Below are positions 18,976 through 28,393 of a stretch of DNA of 64,000 bases, piece by piece; the first letter of the stretch is position 1, and every line of letters starts with the position of its first letter. Source of the DNA: Acerihabitans sp047324305 (GTDB lineage: Bacteria; Pseudomonadota; Gammaproteobacteria; Enterobacterales; Enterobacteriaceae). The notes below the pieces were generated by a model that was given only the letters and a program-made list of their open reading frames with translations, made no database searches and was not told the DNA's origin. Both the position numbers and the translations under genes were made by a program. The stretch spans positions 1,674,001-1,738,000 of the forward strand of contig NZ_CP178740.1 in NCBI RefSeq assembly GCF_047324305.1, read 5' to 3'.

Positions 18976-19472
18976 ATATATTCTCAATGTCTTGCGGTAA
19001 ATCATAAATTAACTCATTTTTTACGCAATGTATTGTGATCTTTTCGTGATTTTAGATTTTTGCAATATATCCATTCCATGCCTTTGGCGGCATGCCTGTC
19101 GCCATGATTTCTATATCCATAGAAACTAAATGATGAATTATTTTTAATACGAAAGTTAATTTTAGAAGGAAATCATATTAATTATATTTATTACATATTA
19201 CCTAACAACATTAAAAAAACGCGGTGGAATATCCGCCGATATCATAGTTATTATTTCTCGCACCGCTGCGCCTTTAAATATGCCGCGAAGACCATTATGC
19301 CGTTTTTTATCATGCCGGGTCCGCTACGCGGCGGCATGGGCGCTTGACCGGGGCCGTGGTTTTTCTGTTTTCCACGCGAGGGGATTTGCCGGTATCATCC
19401 GGCGCGTTATCGTCGGACCAAACAGTTTTTTTTATTGATCGAAACGTCTTATCAATGGGTAACCGTTAAGCA
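18976..19472. other. AT-rich intergenic region upstream of arcD
   Basis: About 500 bases without a coding frame. The part next to arcD is strongly AT-rich and should hold its promoter. A TGTGATC half-site occurs near 19034, but no full CRP, FNR or ArgR site is convincing. The left part is the probable promoter region; the right part also follows the 3' end of the hybrid kinase gene. Confidence 0.4.
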
Positions 19473-22097
19473 TCACCCATGGCCGTTTAGCCTTGCGCCT
19501 AAGGCCTGCCGCAGCGCCTGGGCCAATTGCGCCAGGCTAAACGGCTTGCGCAGCAGCGTGACGGCGTCGGGCAATCCGCAGCCGTCGCGGCGCATATCCT
19601 GACCGCTGATAAGCAGGGTAGCCAGCGCCGGATTCGCCCGGCGGGCCAGGCGAATAACATCGGCGCCGCTGTGCGCGCCGGGCAGCATTAAATCGCTAAT
19701 CAGCAGGGCGATATCCGGCGTGCGCCCGAGCAGCATCAGGGCCTCGGCGCTGTCGCCGGTGGCGAGCGTCAGGTATCCCAACTGATGCAGCTGTTCGCGC
19801 AGGGTTTCGCGCACATCGTCCTGATCGTCAAGGATCAGCACCAGCAAGTCCTCGCGCGCCTCGGGAGCGGGTTCGGCCGGCGGCGCCGGGACCGGGGTCG
19901 CGGCCGGCGCGCGCGGCAGTTGCAGGCGCACCAGCGTGCCGGCGCCCGGTGACGATTCAATCTGCACCCGGCCGCCGGACTGGCGGATAAAGCCATAGAC
20001 CATCGACAGCCCCAGGCCGCTGCCGCTGCCGACCGTTTTGGTGGTGAAAAAGGGCTCGAATACCTGCGATTGCACCTCGGCCGACATACCGCAGCCGCTG
20101 TCGGCGACCTCCAGCGTCACCATATCCTGCTTCCTGCCGCCGGCGCGCACCACCCGCTGGTTATAGGTACGGATAATAATTTCGCCGCCGCGTCCCTCCA
20201 TGGCGTCGCGGGCGTTGACCACCAGGTTCATAATGGCGTTTTCCAACTGGTTGACATCGATCCAGGCAAACCAGCCGGGCAGTTGAGGCTCAAGCTTCAG
20301 CGCGAGGTTGACCGCAAGCGTTTGGCGCAGCAGTTCGCTCAGGTTATCCACCAGCCCGGCCAACTGCACCGCCTGGGGATGCAGCGCCTGTTTGCGGGAA
20401 AAGGCCAGCAGGCGCTGCGTCAGCTGGGCGCCGCGCCCGGCGGCTTTCAGGGCGCGATCGATGCGCTCGCCGTCGCGGCCGTCGCCGTTTGCGCACAGCT
20501 CAAGGCTGCCGATAATCACCGCCAGCAGGTTATTGAAGTCATGGGCCAGGCCGCCGGTCAGCTGTCCCACCGCCTTCATTTTCTGGCTATGGACCAGCGC
20601 CTGCTCCAGCGCCTTGCGCTCCGAGCGGTCCAAGACCACATTGACCATGCCGTGGCGCGGCACCGGGCTGAAACGCAGCTCGAGGATAGGGCCGTTTCCC
20701 AGGTGTATTTCCAGCGCGCGGGGTTGAAGCGCGCGCAGGTGGGCCGCCACCTCGCGCCAGTCGCGATAACCGGGCGCCTTTGCCTGGTTGCGGCCGAGGA
20801 ACGCCAGCAATTCCCGGTAATGCTGGCCACGAAACAGCAGCGTTGCCGGCAGCCCCAGCAGCAGCGGGTATTGCGGGTTCCACACCACCAGGTGGCCGCG
20901 CCGATCGAACAGGGCAAACCCGTCGCGCATGGCCAGGAAGGTATTTTCCAGCTGGGTGCTTTTTTCTTTCAGCAGACGCGAGGTATGCTCCAAAGACGCG
21001 GTATTGCCGGCAAAGACGTTAAAGGCCCGCGCCAGATCGCCCAGTTCGTCGCGCCGGTGCAGTCCCGGCACGCTGACCTGGCGCTCGCCCCTGGCCAGAC
21101 GTGACATGGCGTCGGCGATAACCGACAGGTTGGACCCCAGGTTGCGATAGATATACCAGCCGGCGAACAGGGTGATGACCAGCGACAGCAGGGCAAACAG
21201 GCCGATGAAATAGATGATTGACGCCAGTTCGTTATGCGTCTGGCGCATCCGCTCCCGCGACTCCCCCGCCACTTTTTGCACATACAGGTTGATATCGCCG
21301 TTCAGCATGCCGACCAGCGCCTTGATATGATAGGTGTAATAGGCGATGGCCAGATCGCTGCCGGACAGCTCGCGCCCCAGGGGGCCGAGACTGTGCTGGC
21401 TCAGCATAAATAACCGGATTTTATCGCCCAGCAGGGCGCTGGCGTCGCCGGCCGGCGGCCAGCCGGCCATCACCTGATCCAGTTGGATTAGCGCCGACCG
21501 GGGGCTGGTGGTGTGAATGGCGATATCCAGCAAGCGGTCGATTTCGCCCCTGAGGGCGACTGTCGGCGCCAACTGGTGTTCACGGGCCGCGATGGTATCA
21601 ATCTGGCGCAGGTACATTTGGCACTGGTACAGCTCGCTCAGCAGCTGGTTGCGCTGCATATGCCGCTGATGGCCCAGCTCAAGCAGGCGGGTGACGCTGG
21701 CTTCCAGGGCGCCGCTGCGCCCGGTGATGCGCTCCACCAGCGCCGGTTCGCTCCCGGCCAGCGGCGATTGCGCCAACCGGCGCAGGGAAGATTGCAGCGC
21801 CAGCTGCGTTTGCGCCAGTCGCATAGCCTCGCTCTGGTATTCCAGCGCGCCCACCACCTGGGACAGGCGGATGGCGGCAATGGCCACGTTGGCGGTATCG
21901 CGTCCCAGCTCCATGCTGCCGGTCATTTCACTGAGGGTACGGGCCTGCATTTGTTCCTGCAGGTTGCCGGCATGGCGGAACCCCACGATCGCCACCACGC
22001 TCACCATCAGCGTCACCGCCACCACCAGCAGGTTAAACATCAGCAGGCGGCCCCGGGCGCCTGCCAGGATCGGCCTTGGGGAGAACAACGACGTCAT
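19473..22097 (-). CDS. Hybrid sensor histidine kinase of the sugar locus
   Basis: An 874-residue inner-membrane sensor. The order is: transmembrane helix (residues 18-41), a helical periplasmic sensor of about 270 residues, a second transmembrane helix near residue 310, HAMP, a PAS-like segment (FDRRGHLVVWNPQYPLLLGL), the dimerisation domain with phospho-acceptor His about 519 in GGLAHDFNNLL, an ATPase domain with N-box NLVVNARDAM and GSGLGLSMVYG, and a C-terminal receiver with Asp about 802 (LISDLMLPG). The sensor layout resembles TorS, but no C-terminal Hpt domain is present. ATG 22097 has a GGAG site. It is divergent from the ABC importer genes and probably senses the same sugar, perhaps through the binding protein (inference). 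Confidence 0.85.
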   Translation of the reverse strand: MTSLFSPRPILAGARGRLLMFNLLVVAVTLMVSVVAIVGFRHAGNLQEQMQARTLSEMTGSMELGRDTANVAIAAIRLSQVVGALEYQSEAMRLAQTQLALQSSLRRLAQSPLAGSEPALVERITGRSGALEASVTRLLELGHQRHMQRNQLLSELYQCQMYLRQIDTIAAREHQLAPTVALRGEIDRLLDIAIHTTSPRSALIQLDQVMAGWPPAGDASALLGDKIRLFMLSQHSLGPLGRELSGSDLAIAYYTYHIKALVGMLNGDINLYVQKVAGESRERMRQTHNELASIIYFIGLFALLSLVITLFAGWYIYRNLGSNLSVIADAMSRLARGERQVSVPGLHRRDELGDLARAFNVFAGNTASLEHTSRLLKEKSTQLENTFLAMRDGFALFDRRGHLVVWNPQYPLLLGLPATLLFRGQHYRELLAFLGRNQAKAPGYRDWREVAAHLRALQPRALEIHLGNGPILELRFSPVPRHGMVNVVLDRSERKALEQALVHSQKMKAVGQLTGGLAHDFNNLLAVIIGSLELCANGDGRDGERIDRALKAAGRGAQLTQRLLAFSRKQALHPQAVQLAGLVDNLSELLRQTLAVNLALKLEPQLPGWFAWIDVNQLENAIMNLVVNARDAMEGRGGEIIIRTYNQRVVRAGGRKQDMVTLEVADSGCGMSAEVQSQVFEPFFTTKTVGSGSGLGLSMVYGFIRQSGGRVQIESSPGAGTLVRLQLPRAPAATPVPAPPAEPAPEAREDLLVLILDDQDDVRETLREQLHQLGYLTLATGDSAEALMLLGRTPDIALLISDLMLPGAHSGADVIRLARRANPALATLLISGQDMRRDGCGLPDAVTLLRKPFSLAQLAQALRQALGARLNGHG

Positions 22098-22240
22098 ATC
22101 AGGGCTCCGCGACGGGCAGGGCGCCAGTATAAAACCCATGCCGTGGCTAATTATGACAAACATGAACGACCGCTGACATTTTGCATTTATCTGCGCCTGC
22201 TTTACTGCGCCTATGACGGCTTAACGAAGGCGCCAACCGG

Positions 22241-23752
22241 ATGACAGCTACCCCGATTCTCGAAATGCGCGATATCGGCAAACGTTTCGGCCATTTCCAT
22301 GCCCTGAAGTCGGTCAACCTCAAAGTCTGGCTGGGCGAAATCCATGCCTTGATGGGGGAAAACGGCGCGGGCAAAAGCACCCTGATGAAAATCCTGGCCG
22401 GCGCTTACACCGCCACCAGCGGCGAGATCGTCATCGACGGCGAGCCCAGGCCGATTAAAAGCCCGAAAGACGCCCTGGCGGCGGGCATTACGCTTATCTA
22501 CCAGGAAATGAATCTGGCGCCCAACCTGACGGTGGCGGAAAACATCTTCCTCGGCAGCGAGCTGGCGCGCGGCGGCCTGGTGCAGCGCGGCAAAATGGTC
22601 CAGGAGGCCCAGCAGGTCATCGATCGCCTGGGCGCCCAGTTTCACGCCACCGACCTGGTCATGTCGCTGACCATCGCCGAACAGCAGCAGGTGGAAATCG
22701 GCCGCGCGCTGCACCGCAACAGCCGCATCCTGGTAATGGACGAACCCACCGCCGCGCTCTCGTCCCGCGAAACGCAGCGCCTGTTCGAGCTGATAAAACG
22801 GCTGCGCCAGGAAGGGATGGCCATTATCTATATCAGCCATCGCATGGCGGAAGTCTATGAACTCTCCGATCGGGTCAGCGTGCTGCGCGACGGCCAGTAT
22901 GTCGGCAGCCTGACGCGCGAGCAGCTTTCCGCCGCCGAGCTGGTGCGCATGATGGTCGGGCGGCCGCTAAGCGATCTGTTTAATAAGGACGTCCATATCC
23001 CGGTCGGCGATGTGCGCCTGGAGCTGCGGGACCTTACCGACGGTAAAAAAGTCAAGCCCGTCAGCCTGACGGTGCGTTCCGGCGAGATCGTCGCGCTGTC
23101 CGGACTGGTGGGCACCGGCCGATCCGAGCTGGCCCAGCTGGTGTTCGGCGTCCATAAACCCACCGGCGGCGTCGTGCGTGTGGACGGCAATCCCGTCGCC
23201 ATCCGCTCGCCGCGCGACGCCATTGCGCTGGGCATCGGCTTTTTGCCCGAGAACCGTAAGGAACAGGGGCTGTTCCTGGATATGGCCGCCCATGAAAATA
23301 TCGTTATGCCGATCCTGGAGCGCGACGCGCGCTTCGGCCTGCTTAACCGACGCAAGGGACTGTCGATTTCGTCCGAGGCCATCCGCGCGCTCAATATCCG
23401 CGTGCCCCACGCCCAGGTGCGCGCCGGCGGGCTGTCCGGCGGCAACCAGCAAAAGCTGCTGGTGTCGCGCTGGGTGGCGATCCATCCGCGCATCCTGATC
23501 CTTGACGAGCCGACGCGCGGGGTGGACGTGGGCGCCAAAAGCGAGATCTATCGCATGATGGGACAAATGGCGCAGCAGGGCGTGGCCATTTTAATGATCT
23601 CCAGCGAACTGCCTGAGGTGGTCGGGATGAGCGATCGCGTATACGTGATGTGTGAGGGCCGACTGGCAGGGGAGCTCAGCCGCGGCGAGATTTCGCAGGA
23701 AAATATCATGACGCTGGCCACCGGCGTCGCACTGACACCGTCGTCCGTTTAA
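22241..23752 (+). CDS. Ribose-type sugar ABC importer, ATP-binding subunit
   Basis: A 503-residue protein with two tandem ABC domains, typical of the carbohydrate CUT2 family (RbsA/XylG/MglA). Domain 1 has Walker A GENGAGKST near residue 40 and Walker B ILVMDEPTAAL near residue 163. Domain 2 keeps LSGGNQQKLLVSRW near residue 398 and ILILDEPTRGVDVG, but its Walker A region (GLVGTGRSE) is degenerate, as is normal. It powers uptake of a monosaccharide. The permease gene starts ten bases after the stop, so they form an operon. The sugar is not given by the sequence; the isomerase and kinase downstream suggest a pentose or mannose/fructose. Confidence 0.92.
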   Translation: MTATPILEMRDIGKRFGHFHALKSVNLKVWLGEIHALMGENGAGKSTLMKILAGAYTATSGEIVIDGEPRPIKSPKDALAAGITLIYQEMNLAPNLTVAENIFLGSELARGGLVQRGKMVQEAQQVIDRLGAQFHATDLVMSLTIAEQQQVEIGRALHRNSRILVMDEPTAALSSRETQRLFELIKRLRQEGMAIIYISHRMAEVYELSDRVSVLRDGQYVGSLTREQLSAAELVRMMVGRPLSDLFNKDVHIPVGDVRLELRDLTDGKKVKPVSLTVRSGEIVALSGLVGTGRSELAQLVFGVHKPTGGVVRVDGNPVAIRSPRDAIALGIGFLPENRKEQGLFLDMAAHENIVMPILERDARFGLLNRRKGLSISSEAIRALNIRVPHAQVRAGGLSGGNQQKLLVSRWVAIHPRILILDEPTRGVDVGAKSEIYRMMGQMAQQGVAILMISSELPEVVGMSDRVYVMCEGRLAGELSRGEISQENIMTLATGVALTPSSV

Positions 23753-23761
23753 GGAGCCGCC

Positions 23762-24751
23762 ATGGCCACCAATTCCGCTACCCCCGACGCCACGCCGGCC
23801 GCCGCCAAACGGCCCTGGCTGAACGACCTGATGCAAACTGTCGGCATCCTGCCGATCCTGGTGCTGATCGTGGCGATTTTCGGCTTTGTCGCGCCCAATT
23901 TCTTCACCGACAGCAACCTGCTGAATATCGCCCGCCAGGCTTCCATAAACATCGTCCTGGCGGCCGGGATGACCTTTATTATCCTGACCGGCGGCATCGA
24001 TCTGTCGGTGGGGTCGATGCTTGGCGCCACGGCGGTGGTGGCCATGGTGGTCTCGCTCAATCCGGCGCTGGCCTGGCTGTCGATTCCGCTGGCGCTGCTG
24101 GCGGGGCTGGGCATGGGGCTGTTCAACGGCATCCTGGTGGCCTACGCCGGCCTGCCGCCGTTTATCGTCACCCTCGGCACCTATACCGCGCTGCGCGGCG
24201 CCGCCTACCTGCTGGCGGACGGCACCACGGTGATCAATTCCTATATCAATTTCGAATGGATCGGCAATTCCTACCTGGGGCCGGTGCCCTGGCTGATTAT
24301 CATTGCCCTGGCGGTGATTGCGGTGTGCTGGTTTATCCTCAGGCGCACCACCCTCGGCGTGCATATCTACGCGGTGGGCGGCAATATGCAGGCGGCGCGC
24401 CTGACCGGCATCCGGGTCAGCTTTGTGCTGCTGTTCGTCTATGCCGCCAGCGGCCTGCTTTCCGGCCTGGGCGGATTGATGAGCGCCTCCAGGCTCTACA
24501 GCGCCAACGGCAACCTGGGCATGGGGTATGAGCTGGACGCCATTGCCGCGGTGATCCTCGGCGGCACCAGTTTTGTCGGCGGCATCGGCACCATCACCGG
24601 CACGCTGGTGGGGGCGCTGATTATCGCCACGCTTAACAACGGCATGACGCTGATGGGCGTCTCCTATTTCTGGCAGCTGGTGATCAAAGGGGCGGTGATC
24701 ATCATAGCGGTGCTGATTGACAAATACCGTACCCGACATCATCAGGCATAA
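23762..24751 (+). CDS. Ribose-type sugar ABC importer, permease
   Basis: A 329-residue inner-membrane permease of the CUT2 family (RbsC-like) with 8-10 hydrophobic segments. Landmarks are AAGMTFIILTGGIDLSVGSM near residue 62, ALRGAAYLLADGT near residue 143 and AIAAVILGGTSFVGGIGTI near residue 260, the coupling region for the ATPase. The start follows a GGAGCC ribosome site, ten bases after the ATPase gene. It forms a homodimer channel in this family. The binding-protein gene follows after 19 bases. Confidence 0.92.
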   Translation: MATNSATPDATPAAAKRPWLNDLMQTVGILPILVLIVAIFGFVAPNFFTDSNLLNIARQASINIVLAAGMTFIILTGGIDLSVGSMLGATAVVAMVVSLNPALAWLSIPLALLAGLGMGLFNGILVAYAGLPPFIVTLGTYTALRGAAYLLADGTTVINSYINFEWIGNSYLGPVPWLIIIALAVIAVCWFILRRTTLGVHIYAVGGNMQAARLTGIRVSFVLLFVYAASGLLSGLGGLMSASRLYSANGNLGMGYELDAIAAVILGGTSFVGGIGTITGTLVGALIIATLNNGMTLMGVSYFWQLVIKGAVIIIAVLIDKYRTRHHQA

Positions 24752-24770
24752 CCCATACCGGAGAGAAACC

Positions 24771-25712
24771 ATGCGATTTAATCCTGTTTATACCGCGTTG
24801 CTGACGGCGGCCATGCTGACCGTCGCCCCCCTGGCGCAGGCCAAGGATCTGAAGGCCATCGGCGTAACGGTGGGCGATCTCGCCAACCCGTTTTTTGTCC
24901 AGATAACCAAAGGGGCGGAAATGAAAGCCCGAGAACTGGCCGGCGATAAAGTTAACGTGACGCTGGTGTCCAGCGGCTATGATCTAGGCCAGCAGGTGGG
25001 GCAAATCGATAATTTCATCGCCGCCAAGGTCGATATGATTATCCTGAACGCGGCGGATTCCAAAGGCATAGGTCCGGCGGTGAAACGCGCCCAGGCCGCG
25101 GGCATCGTGGTGGTGGCGGTCGATGTGGCGGCCGAGGGGGCCGACGCCACCATCACCTCCAACAATACCCAGGCCGGAGAACTGGCCTGCCAATACATTA
25201 CCGATAAGCTGAAAGGCAAAGGCCAGGTGGTGATTGTTAACGGCCCGCCGGTGTCCGCGGTGCAAAACCGGGTGGAAGGCTGCATGAACGAGCTGAAAAA
25301 ACACCCGGATATCAAACTGCTGTCCTATAACCAGAATGCCAAGGGCAGCCGCGAGGGAGGATTGGAAGTGATGACCTCGCTGCTGGCGGCCAACCCGCAT
25401 ATCGACGCGGTCTTCGCCATTAACGACCCGACGGCCATCGGCGCCGATCTGGCCGCCAAGCAGGCCCAGCGTAAAGAGTTCTTTATCGTCGGCGTCGACG
25501 GCTCGCCGGACGGCGAGGAAGCGCTGAAACGCGAAAACTCGCTGTTTGTCGCCACGCCGGCCCAGGATCCGCAGGTCATGGCCGCCAAGGCGGTGGAAAT
25601 CGGTTATGACATTTTACAAGGCAAGCCGGCACCCAAGGACCCGGTGCTGATCCCGGTGAAAATGATCGATCGCAACAATGTCGGCAGCTACAAGGGCTGG
25701 ACGGTGAAATAA
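24771..25712 (+). CDS. Periplasmic sugar-binding protein
   Basis: A 313-residue periplasmic binding protein (Peripla_BP_4, RbsB-like). Residues 1-23 form a signal peptide ending PLAQA-K. The mature domain starts KDLKAIGVTVGDLANPFFVQ and has hinge and binding motifs such as VDVAAEGADATITSNN and FAINDPTAIGADLAAKQA. Start ATG 24771 has GGAGAG upstream; a longer frame begins inside the permease gene and is rejected. It captures the substrate for the two upstream proteins and may signal to the hybrid kinase (inference). A GC-rich hairpin directly after its stop probably stabilises the upstream mRNA. Confidence 0.92.
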   Translation: MRFNPVYTALLTAAMLTVAPLAQAKDLKAIGVTVGDLANPFFVQITKGAEMKARELAGDKVNVTLVSSGYDLGQQVGQIDNFIAAKVDMIILNAADSKGIGPAVKRAQAAGIVVVAVDVAAEGADATITSNNTQAGELACQYITDKLKGKGQVVIVNGPPVSAVQNRVEGCMNELKKHPDIKLLSYNQNAKGSREGGLEVMTSLLAANPHIDAVFAINDPTAIGADLAAKQAQRKEFFIVGVDGSPDGEEALKRENSLFVATPAQDPQVMAAKAVEIGYDILQGKPAPKDPVLIPVKMIDRNNVGSYKGWTVK

Positions 25713-25723
25713 TCCACAGCGCC

Positions 25724-25759
25724 GGCGGGCCGGCGCGGTCGACTCCGCGCCGGCCCGCC
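25724..25759 (+). terminator. GC hairpin between binding protein and isomerase genes
   Basis: A perfect 15-bp stem with a TCGACT loop starts 12 bases after the binding-protein stop. There is no U-run, so it is more likely an mRNA-stabilising or partial attenuation structure than a full stop. Confidence 0.55.
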
Positions 25760-25820
25760 ATCATCCTCCTATGGGCGGCGAGGTATCGCGCCGCCCGCTC
25801 CCGATGACAGCGGAGGCGAT

Positions 25821-26507
25821 ATGAAACGCTCTCAGGTCAACAGTATCCTGCAGCAGACCCAGCAATTTTTTGCCCGCAACGGCATGCATCTGCCGCCGTT
25901 TGCCCGTTTTTCCCCCCCGGACTGGCTGGCCCTGGAACGCCGGCACTGGCGCGAGGTGTTTGATCTGCGCCTGGGCTGGGATGTCACCGATTTCGGCGGC
26001 GATGATTTTAGCCATACCGGCCTGACGCTGTTCACCTTGCGCAACGGCTCCCCCGACGGCGCGCCTTATGCCAAAACCTATGCCGAAAAAGCCATCCATT
26101 GTCGGGAAGCACAAATCACGCCGCTGCATTTTCATTGGCATAAGCGCGAGGATATTATCAACCGGGGCGGCGGCAACCTGATGGTGGAAATGTATAACAG
26201 CGATGAGGGGGAACAGCTCGCCGCCTCGAAAGTGACGGTCGTCATCGACGGTTGCCGGCAAACCCACGCCGCCGGCTCCCGGGTGCGGCTGGCGCCCGGG
26301 GAAAGCATTTGCCTCACGCCCGGTATTTACCACAGTTTCTGGGGGGAGGAGGGTTATGGCGATGTGCTGGTGGGCGAAGTCTCCATGACCAATGACGACC
26401 AGCATGATAACCGTTTCCTGCGGGGACAGGCGCGTTTTAGCCCGATAACCGAAGACGAGGCGCCGCGCTGGCTGCTATGCAACGACTACCCCCTCTTACC
26501 GGCCTGA
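25821..26507 (+). CDS. D-lyxose isomerase-type cupin sugar isomerase
   Basis: A 228-residue cytoplasmic cupin enzyme of the D-lyxose isomerase family (DUF1498, as in the sugar isomerase EcSI of E. coli O157). Such enzymes interconvert D-lyxose and D-xylulose and also D-mannose and D-fructose with a divalent metal. The metal site is visible as HFHWHKRED (His103, His105, His107, Glu110) with a later His171 in GIYHSFWG. The C-terminal EAPRWLLCNDYP is also family-typical. Start ATG 25821 has a GCGGAGGCG site five bases upstream. It follows the importer in the same direction and probably makes the ketose that the ROK kinase phosphorylates (inference). Confidence 0.85.
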   Translation: MKRSQVNSILQQTQQFFARNGMHLPPFARFSPPDWLALERRHWREVFDLRLGWDVTDFGGDDFSHTGLTLFTLRNGSPDGAPYAKTYAEKAIHCREAQITPLHFHWHKREDIINRGGGNLMVEMYNSDEGEQLAASKVTVVIDGCRQTHAAGSRVRLAPGESICLTPGIYHSFWGEEGYGDVLVGEVSMTNDDQHDNRFLRGQARFSPITEDEAPRWLLCNDYPLLPA

Positions 26508-26512
26508 CGCGC

Positions 26513-27259
26513 TCAGGCGGTCTGGGCGATGGCGGCATCGGCGCGCACCACATCGGCCGCAAACACATATCCCAGCCGGCGGATGGTGCGGATAAGCGTC
26601 GGCTGGTGGGGATTGGATTCTATCTTACGGCGCAGCCGCATGATCAGCACGTCGACGGTGCGATCGAAGACGTCCAGGGTTTCGCTGTGGGTCAGTTCCA
26701 GCAGTTGATCGCGGGTGAGCACTTTACGGGCGTGCGCAATCAGCGCCAGCAGCAGGCTGTATTCGCCCTGCGTCAGGACCACCGGATCCCCGCCGGGATT
26801 AAACAGCGTGCAGCTGTCGCTGTCGAGCCGCCAGCCGTTAAACAGCCAGCCGTTGTGACGGCCGGCGGCCGGCGGCGCCATGGACGGCGAACCGCCGCGG
26901 CGCAGCACCGCCTTGATGCGCGCAATCACCACGCGCGGATGAAAGGGTTTGACGATATAATCATCGGCGCCCATTTCCAGACCGACGATGATATCGGATT
27001 CCGATCCCATGCCGGTGAGCATCACCACCGGCAAATGCGGCCGCAGGCGCTGGATCTGCTGCAATACCAGCAGGCCGTTGGTATCCGGCAGCATCAGGTC
27101 CAGCAGCACCAGCGCAATCTCCGGCGATTGCTCAAGCAGCGCCAGCGCCGACCGGCCCTGATGGCGGACGTGCACGGTAAATACATGCTCGCTGAGCATG
27201 TCGTTTAACAGTTCACAGATGGCGGGGTCGTCGTCCACGACAAGAATACTGGGTTTCAT
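26513..27259 (-). CDS. OmpR-family response regulator of the sugar locus
   Basis: A 248-residue two-component regulator. The receiver domain has the acidic pair VVDDDP, phospho-acceptor Asp54 in VLLDLMLPD and a lysine in VKPF near residue 104. The C-terminal winged helix has LTQGEYSLLLAL and the recognition part RTVDVLIMRLRRKIE, closely like TorR/OmpR. I place the start at ATG 27259 (MKPSILVVDD); the frame extends to 27322 without family similarity. The gene converges with the isomerase, with five bases between stops. It is probably the output partner of the hybrid kinase encoded on the other side of the importer genes. Confidence 0.88.
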   Translation of the reverse strand: MKPSILVVDDDPAICELLNDMLSEHVFTVHVRHQGRSALALLEQSPEIALVLLDLMLPDTNGLLVLQQIQRLRPHLPVVMLTGMGSESDIIVGLEMGADDYIVKPFHPRVVIARIKAVLRRGGSPSMAPPAAGRHNGWLFNGWRLDSDSCTLFNPGGDPVVLTQGEYSLLLALIAHARKVLTRDQLLELTHSETLDVFDRTVDVLIMRLRRKIESNPHQPTLIRTIRRLGYVFAADVVRADAAIAQTA

Positions 27260-27407
27260 ATGCCGTCTTCGCTGTGTTACGGGAATGATAATAGAGTGTA
27301 CATTAAGCCAAATCGATAGCATGGTTCAGGATGTGGATGTGTGAGACGTCTCTCATGCCGCATCGGGGACGCGATGGCCGGCGGCGGATTAAATGGAGGA
27401 GGTGACA

Positions 27408-28313
27408 ATGCGTATTGGCATAGATCTGGGCGGGACCAAAACAGAAGTGGTGGCGCTGGGCGAGGACGGACAGGCGATATATCGCCAGCGTATCCCCACG
27501 CCGCGCGACGATTATGACCAGACCCTACGCACCATCGCCTCGCTGGTGGCCGGCGCCGAACAGGCCGCCGGCCGGCAGGGCAGCGTCGGCATCGGCATCC
27601 CGGGCACCCTGTCGCCGTATACCCAACGGGTGAAAAATGCCAATTCGGTCTGGCTCAACGGCCGGGAGATCGATAAGGATTTAACGGCGCTGCTGGGACG
27701 ACCGGTACGCATCGCCAACGACGCCAATTGCCTGGCGGTATCCGAGGCCACCGACGGCGCGGCCGCCGGCGCCGCCACCGTGTTTGCGGTGATTATCGGC
27801 ACCGGCTGCGGCGCGGGGCTTGCGATCAACGGCCGGGTTCATGCCGGCGGCAACGGCATCGCCGGAGAGTGGGGCCATAATCCCCTGCCCTGGCAGGACG
27901 GGGACGAACAGCGCCATGCCCGGGAAGTACCCTGCTACTGCGGCAAGACGGGCTGTATCGAGACCTTTGTGTCCGGCACCGGTTTTGCCGGCGACTACAC
28001 CCGCCTGGGCGGGCCGCCGTCCACCGGCGCGGAGATTATGCAGCGGGCGGCGGCGGGGGACGCGCTGGCCGGCATGGCCGTCAGCCGCTATGAGCAGCGG
28101 CTGGCCAAGTCGCTGGCCCATGTGATCAATATCCTCGACCCCGACGTGGTGGTGCTGGGCGGCGGCATGAGCAACGTCGACCGCTTATACCGTACCCTGC
28201 CGGCGTTGATTAAAGGCTGGACGTTCGGCGGCGAGTGCGAAACGCCGGTGCGCAAGGCGGCCCACGGCGATTCCAGCGGGGTGCGCGGCGCCGCCTGGCT
28301 GTGGCCGGATTGA
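27408..28313 (+). CDS. mak: ROK-family fructokinase
   Basis: A 301-residue cytoplasmic sugar kinase, closely like E. coli Mak (YajF), which phosphorylates fructose and some related hexoses. The ATP motif GIDLGGTKTEV is at residues 3-13. The ROK catalytic Asp is in RIANDANCLAVSE near residue 105, and the zinc-binding cluster CYCGKTGCIE near residue 178. The C-terminus HGDSSGVRGAAWLWP matches Mak. ATG 27408 has a very strong GGAGGAGGTG site; an upstream in-frame ATG at 27393 overlaps it. Position beside the isomerase suggests fructose-6-phosphate production from an isomerised sugar. It is divergent from the response regulator. Confidence 0.93.
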   Translation: MRIGIDLGGTKTEVVALGEDGQAIYRQRIPTPRDDYDQTLRTIASLVAGAEQAAGRQGSVGIGIPGTLSPYTQRVKNANSVWLNGREIDKDLTALLGRPVRIANDANCLAVSEATDGAAAGAATVFAVIIGTGCGAGLAINGRVHAGGNGIAGEWGHNPLPWQDGDEQRHAREVPCYCGKTGCIETFVSGTGFAGDYTRLGGPPSTGAEIMQRAAAGDALAGMAVSRYEQRLAKSLAHVINILDPDVVVLGGGMSNVDRLYRTLPALIKGWTFGGECETPVRKAAHGDSSGVRGAAWLWPD

Positions 28314-28393
28314 TCCGCCCGTGCCGTTTTTAGCGATCCTTATCTATAATCAATTGCATGGCGAACTAATATCGCGATAGAGATGAGAGGATC

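Noticed and set aside
19020..19060. CRP or FNR site upstream of arcD
   Set aside because: Only one good half-site (TGTGATC); the second half does not match.
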